A stretch of DNA of 64,000 bases, from positions 124,001-188,000 of the forward strand of contig JAGEMR010000048.1 of the NCBI GenBank assembly GCA_021030915.1, in the 5' to 3' direction. A program made the position numbers and the translations under genes. Numbering within the stretch: position 1 is the first letter of the stretch; the number at the start of each line of letters is the position of its first letter. Positions 58,760 through 64,000 of this stretch are shown piece by piece. Source of the DNA: Astrothelium macrocarpum. Its lineage: Eukaryota > Ascomycota > Dothideomycetes > Trypetheliales > Trypetheliaceae. Below the pieces are notes generated by a model. The model was not told the DNA's origin. It made no database searches and worked only from the letters and a program-made list of their open reading frames with translations.

Positions 58760-60329
58760 CTTGGGAGTTTGACTGGGTCTTGATTAAAGGTTAGGGCTGT
58801 GATGTGAGGTTCTGCTACGATAATGTGGTTTGTTGATGTTTTCTGTCGATGATTTGAGTGCTCTCGAACAGGAATATCGTTCTTCTTTTATGTTTTTCCA
58901 ATCATCACATATCGGACTTGTCAGGACATTGCTACTATTAGGCTCCTCACTTTAGCACCGCTGTTGTTGTGTTGTTGCTTGCGTCGTTACATCATCAATT
59001 GAGACAGGATAATCACGCCTAACTTGTACAGCGTAGATCTGAGATTGTTTGTCCATATTGAGTACCTGATATGTGTCTTCTCGGACCTATGTGGCATAGC
59101 TATTGATGCTTCACGAGTCTTCTAAAGAAGAATATATGAGACGTTCAAGGCGTATGGAGGGACAAACATGATCAGGCGTCTCTATGATGTCAAACACACT
59201 GCTGAGCATGTGGGGAAATGCCACAATCTTCATGAACTGACTCATTTAGGTGATGTTAGTAGTGCGGCGTTGAGAAGATTACCTGAGGCACAGGAGGCTT
59301 GGGCATTCGTAGGTACCTAACGATCCTGGTTATTGATCTCAGCTACGGCACGGAAGGTTCAGAACCTTACCTCAGCTACAGAACTCTGTACCGACTTGTG
59401 CACTGACCTCGCCTGCGGCACGGCCCGATCTACAGATTTGCCTAACCGCAAAGGTTGGCTATCAATCGGTATTCCTGGAGTCCACAGCGCCTTTATCCAA
59501 CGCGACTGCATGAGCTCATACGATCAGATACTGCTATATTCGGTATCAGTCCTTTCCCATACACCGGCGATTATTCTGCTGAAATAAAATAAAGAAACTC
59601 CTGAGTGAGTAGACTTTTCCAGTCCAGATACACGCCTAAGACTATCTGCAAAGGTAGTTGCTTAGTTCGCATAATATTGAATTCATTCGACACTGTCGAA
59701 GACGAGATCGAGACGCAGAGTAAGGCGTGCGAATACTCTTAGGGGCGGTTATATGCATACGTTGCAAATGTTGCAGTCCGCCACTGCACAGTCTCTCGAA
59801 AAGTAGCTCGTGTTTGGTTGTATTCTACCTATTCTGGATCGTGTTTCGGCGGTCATCTTCTTACTCCTTCTCGCTCCATGGAAGACTAACGCTGTAGATC
59901 TCCGTCAACATCGAGAGGGTTTTGCAAATGCAACATGAAAACACTAACCAACCATGGTTCCTTGCGACTGTGGTGAGAAAATCGACTCTTTCATCACAAG
60001 GACAGCTAAGAGTAAAGATGAAGCCTGGTGGCACAAGCGATCACCAACAATTGGATTGTGGGCAAAGCCACGCTGCAGCAAGCGTGAAGCGTCATGCAGA
60101 TCATGAAGGAGACTTGGGCAGGATGAGAGAAAAGTGTGCTTCCCAAGCAACCCTACGCAAGTTGAAAATCATAAATACCTGCTATGCACTCGCTTTCAGA
60201 TAGCCAGAACTCCTTCAGGCCAGTCATCATTATCCCCTTCCTCTTTCTCCTATACTGACTTTTTCATCATCGGAATCTTGAAGCTTGCTTTCCAACATAG
60301 AAAGCTTAAACATCTTGAAGGGTACTTTT
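58760..60329. other. intergenic region
   Basis: About 1.6 kb with short frames only. A pyrimidine-rich tract at about 60225-60255 lies just upstream of the nuclease gene and may belong to its promoter. Confidence 0.45.
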
Positions 60330-61299
60330 ATGGCCTTCTTCCAAAGTTTTACTGGCAGACTGTGCCTCTTTTCAATTTTTTTCTCTGCAATAATTGCAGC
60401 TCCAGTTGTCGAGCTCTTGGTCGAAGGGGATGACTATTTCAACGAAACAAATCTGGTAAAGCGAGCTGATGGATCCGAAAACGATCCAATCCATGCGACT
60501 TTCAACATTGCGCGCTGGCCAAATATAGCTGAACAAGACTGCTATGCAATGCTCTGCTTGCTCAATGGTAACACAAAGTAGTAAGTCAAGTCTTTGAAAG
60601 ACCGATGCTTGTGATGATCACACTAACCAGAGAAACCAAAGCCAACGAGTCATGTCGAGTAGCGCAGGGGATCAGAATTACCGAGCTTCTGGGGCATCCT
60701 TTCGACCATTCCAACCCCAGGAGCTAGAGAGACGTCACACCTCCCAGATTAATGAGAATACTATTAGTGCAGAAGAATTTCCTTGGGAGAGTACCACGCA
60801 GGGAGGCCCAAACGCCTTCGTATTCCCAGCAACAAGGGATGAACAAAACGGTATGTCGATAACGTGTTCATGATCATGAGAGTCTAAAAGTGCTCACATG
60901 AATTATAGGCCAGCGAGATGGCATAAGGAACGGTTACCTGAATACTGTAGACTATGAACAATGGTTCACGATAAGCTTCACAGGGGCGTAAGTGGATACT
61001 CATTTCTCCGAACCGTGAAATCGATGCAATGGCTAGAAAATATTTCTTGGCTGACTTCCAGCAGCACTTTCGGCACATATTGTACTGCTCTATATCGGAC
61101 TCCTCCGGACACATCGGTTTGCGGTAAAGATACAGCGGAGACCTTGTTCGGTACTGTGGGTGTTAAGCTTGCCAATTTCGCATATCAAGTGGTTAAGCTG
61201 GGTGCAACACCTTATGCGTTCGTTCATGCGGCCGGTCCCAACAAAGGTCACAAACGATCTGAGGATCTTGGAATAATTACCAAGGAGACCCAAGACTAA
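60330..61299 (+). CDS. secreted NucA/NucB-type DNase
   Basis: Four exons (60330-60580, 60642-60850, 60909-60987, 61062-61299), all in phase, give 258 residues. A hydrophobic signal peptide (LCLFSIFFSAIIAAP) is followed by a short pro-region ending in KR. The NucA/NucB region runs from about residue 60 (ATFNIARWPNIAEQDCYAML), through AEEFPWESTTQGGPNAFVFP (127-146) and RDEQNGQRDG, to the end. Bacterial NucB degrades extracellular DNA. The family signature is usually Cys-Asp-Glu-x-Pro; here it reads Ala-Glu-Glu-Phe-Pro, so activity is uncertain. In fungi it could feed on or defend against extracellular DNA. The exon 1 donor is GTAAGT right after a TA that would otherwise make a stop. Confidence 0.8.
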
Positions 61300-61924
61300 C
61301 CAAATCATTTTCGATGTCGTATTGGAAAAGTCGTCGAGGGGCAGAATTGCTTGAAACTATGGTCTTGTCTGGTACAAATGACCAGCGTGGAATGCAACCG
61401 GTTAGGGTGTCTTGCTGGCAGAAAGCAAAGAGAAAAAGCAAGAGATAAGGGAAAGAGAGAGGAGAAAAGATGAAGCGGTCAAACGCAGAAATGAGAGCGT
61501 ATGTCCTACGTCTTTTAGACTTTTCCAGTCTCATGTCTTGTCTGTTGTTTGTTGCTTTGAGTTTTGAATTGAGTGATGAAATCTCAAATAGAGCCAGAAC
61601 CAAGTCAAGATTGAATACAGAGTACTTTCGCTTAGTATGCAGATTTCCTCAAAGAGCCAAGTTTCGCGTGATACCTCCATTTCTATTATCTTTGTATGAG
61701 CTTTCAGCGTACGCGACACTTTATCTTGGAAAGCTCAGGATACCGTTCTTGAATCGAGTTGAAGAATTGAGCGCCACAAGGAGATGACAGATTTGTCGGG
61801 AGTCACGCAATTGAGGCACTGGCTGTCAGTCTCGGTGATTGAAGGCTTTTCGCATTGGGTGCTGAACAGGGGAGACACCAGTCAGAGGTCTCAATGATAA
61901 ATAGACGCATTTAACCTGGTCGTG
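61300..61924. other. convergent intergenic region
   Basis: About 625 bp between convergent stops; a 105-codon frame at 61470-61787 has no features. Nothing recognised. Confidence 0.5.
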
Positions 61925-62814
61925 CTATGGAGACGATTCGACCAAAGATAGAGAAGGGTAGGTTTGTGCCTTCTGGCTCCAGATGTTAGCGTGACAAACC
62001 GAGAGATTCGGATCAACAATGGCTAAAATATACAAAATCCTTAAACTTGCCTTTTGTGTAACATTTGCTGCCATTCTGGAAACCCTCACAATCACCGGTA
62101 GACCATAAGGATGAAGATCTGTAATCTGTTCCCCAACCTGCTTGAAGCCATACTTCTCATAAAGTGACTTCGCTTCTGGTAAGGCCTCCAAATATACGGG
62201 CATGCCCTCTTTCTTTGCCTCTTTAATGCCCCAGTCAATCAACATTCCTCCAGCTCCTCGACGTCGCTCTGGCGCTCTAGTCTTTAGCGTCGTAAGGACT
62301 GTCAACAAACTTGCTTTAGCACAACCATGCACCAGTAAAAGGGAAGATTCTTAGATTTCAAACAGTGTCACTCACTCCATTGTGAACCAGTTGCACACCA
62401 TTCTGGTCTGCTACTGAACCATGCTGTGGTAAGCGCCTGATATGCAGCATCTTTCATTCCGTATCGACTTGGTTCTGCGCCAGTTGCATCGGGGCCTGTG
62501 CTGTACAGCTTCATAGAGGAACTGGGTTCATGTCCATTTTCATAATAATGCCAGCGTGCCACGGCAAGAGGAGGTGCGTCGGGCTTTCCGGTGTCGCTAA
62601 CTTTCACGAATCTGGCTGTTGTATCATGCAGATATATCTGTTTCTGTTGACGAGCACCCCAGCGTGTTCGAAAGGCATTGTTTTCAGGCGTAGATGGAGG
62701 CCAGCACAACGTTAGCGCCGGAGTAGAGAAATCGTCCTCATCCAGAAGATCGAGCTCGCTGATTGCGTCGAAGTCTTGCAGTTTCATAGGCTCAACCACA
62801 AGAGAGGATGGCAT
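61925..62814 (-). CDS. GNAT family N-acetyltransferase
   Basis: Two exons in transcript order (62814-62376, 62298-61925) give 270 residues. The N-terminus (SSLVVEPMKLQDFDAISELD) is typical of fungal GNAT domains. Acetyl-CoA binding motif A is RRRGAGGMLIDWGIKEAKKE, with the Arg-x-x-Gly-x-Gly pattern. It is followed by MPVYLEALPEAKSLYEKYGF and a last strand before a tail of about 45 residues. The intron (77 nt) is placed so that GSQW joins ILTTLKTRAPE in phase; an AG a few bases earlier gives a stop. The substrate is unknown; fungal members with this layout are mostly uncharacterised small-molecule acetyltransferases. The C-terminal tail looks unusual and might contain a missed intron. Confidence 0.85.
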
Positions 62815-64000
62815 TTTTCACAATGGCGATGTCGGACCCGCCGCAGAGTTTGTTCAGGAACGCGTCATTCTCTGGCGAGCCCGCCATTCCGTAGGGTACG
62901 TTCATTGCAGTATTGGAGCTAGCTGAACCAGTCTTGGAGAAAAGAGTGAAAGTGCAGATCAGTATCCCGGTAAATCCCCGGCAGTCTACATGGGCTCGTG
63001 CACGATTCACCGGTGTTTACCTAACCATTTATTACACAAATGTTCCTCCGTACAATATCGCGATTTATCCATCTCCGGTGTATTATTCTTCATTCAAGAA
63101 TTCCCAAACGTCCTTGGATACTACGAATGGCTCGTCTCTCAGTCGAAAATCTTGACAGAGCTCACAGAGCACAAAGAAACGTATCAGAAGATGAGACTAT
63201 TTTGAGACCAAGCAGGGTTGCTAGATCCGATGTATTGACTACCTAAGGTTTGATGGATTATCTGGATGCGGTCGTGAAGGACTGGACATTGTTCAAGTTG
63301 ACCGATTTCACGTCCGCTTTGGTCCTCAGTGGCTTTGATCGATTAACAGCTTGAATGATCCTGACACAACGCTCTTCAACCGGATTTTGATATCTTGAAA
63401 ATGCATACCATCTCGTCTCTTGCCACATGAATTAGCTCAAAGACAAGAACTCGCGAGGATCATGCTACATTACCAATAAATTTTAGGAATCGCAACTTCA
63501 ACATAACCCTAATATATCCTGTCATAACTCATCAGAGGAAGTCCAACAACCGTTGCGGATTTGAACACTCGCTTATCTGCAATCTCTTTGAATGGAATGG
63601 CGATGGGACGATAAGAGTCTCAGTGATCCCTTGAACATATAAGAGTGTGATTAGCTTGCTCTTCTCCCCTGTATGGAGGTGGGTTTGTAAGTCAAAATTG
63701 TGTGGAGAGACAAGGTGATGACGTGCTCTATAGCTTCGACAACGGCCTTCAAATATCGAGAATTTCATGGAACGAAGCTATCACTATCCCAGGGCAGGTG
63801 TCGTATTGACATTGGACGAGGCGCCTTGCACACTTTCAAATCGTCTGTATCGTAATTTGCGGCTCACTTTGCAATAAAAGTGGACGGTAGTGACCTACGA
63901 TGGCTAAATTTTCGCGGACATGTAGAACCCGATCATCCTCTTTAGCTCATTATGCCTTGGGCAGGATCTTTGAGATTTGTGAGCTATACTCTCAAGTAAT
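62815..64000. other. right-edge region without a recognised gene
   Basis: About 1.2 kb with short frames on both strands (up to about 80 codons), none with family features. The left part is the GNAT promoter. A gene could begin beyond the right edge. Confidence 0.45.

Noticed and set aside
48..64000. Transposons, CRISPR arrays, rRNA and tRNA genes
   Set aside because: I looked for reverse-transcriptase or transposase motifs, terminal repeats, regular spacer arrays and tRNA-like A/B boxes and saw none that I could support.

Overview
This window is nuclear DNA from a filamentous ascomycete (Pezizomycotina). The evidence is many short spliceosomal introns of about 45-66 bp with GT..AG ends and CTAAC-type branch points, a fungal gene set (NoxR, PTH11-like rhodopsin-domain protein, DUF3176, F-box, DUF7708 and DUF7025-AAA proteins), and no operons. 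I cannot fix the class from sequence alone. I see no rRNA, tRNA, CRISPR array or intact transposon. Gene models were spliced by hand from donor, acceptor, phase and protein-family fit.

The left half (about 1-34 kb) is housekeeping. In order it holds a truncated PTH11-like membrane protein, an MFS transporter, a TMEM135-like membrane protein, noxR (NADPH-oxidase regulator), CCS1 (copper chaperone for Cu/Zn superoxide dismutase), mitochondrial ribosomal protein uL13m, peroxisomal urate oxidase, the TORC2 subunit Tsc11/Rictor, a RING-LON protein, Nse1 of SMC5/6, a PA-TM-RING ubiquitin ligase, the INO80 subunit Arp5 and a long disordered conserved protein. CCS1 and uL13m diverge from a 413-bp promoter. 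Urate oxidase and Tsc11 diverge from a 0.9-kb region that carries an exact TCGG-N6-CCGA element and GATA sites, as expected for purine and nitrogen control of uricase.

The right half (about 34-64 kb) is more accessory. It has two small secreted cysteine-containing proteins, a nitronate monooxygenase, an F-box protein, a gene-poor 2.7-kb stretch, a probable GPI-anchored protein divergent from a 14-exon GH3 glycosidase with PA14, a 10-exon DUF7025/AAA+ ATPase head-to-head with a DUF7708 protein, a DUF3176 membrane protein, an unrecognised two-exon gene, a secreted NucA/NucB-type DNase and a GNAT acetyltransferase. Secreted hydrolases and effector-sized proteins next to NLR-like and AAA genes suggest an environment- or host-facing segment; that is inference.

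Most notable observations: (1) a UaY-type palindrome plus GATA sites upstream of uricase; (2) catalytic motifs carried on microexons in two neighbouring genes (GH3 nucleophile on 24 nt, AAA Walker A on 36 nt); (3) a one-base frame conflict in the uL13m gene; (4) a nitronate monooxygenase intron whose expected acceptor reads GG instead of AG; (5) a repeated switch from C-rich to G-rich coding strand near the 3' end of many plus-strand genes; (6) the head-to-head AAA/DUF7708 pair.
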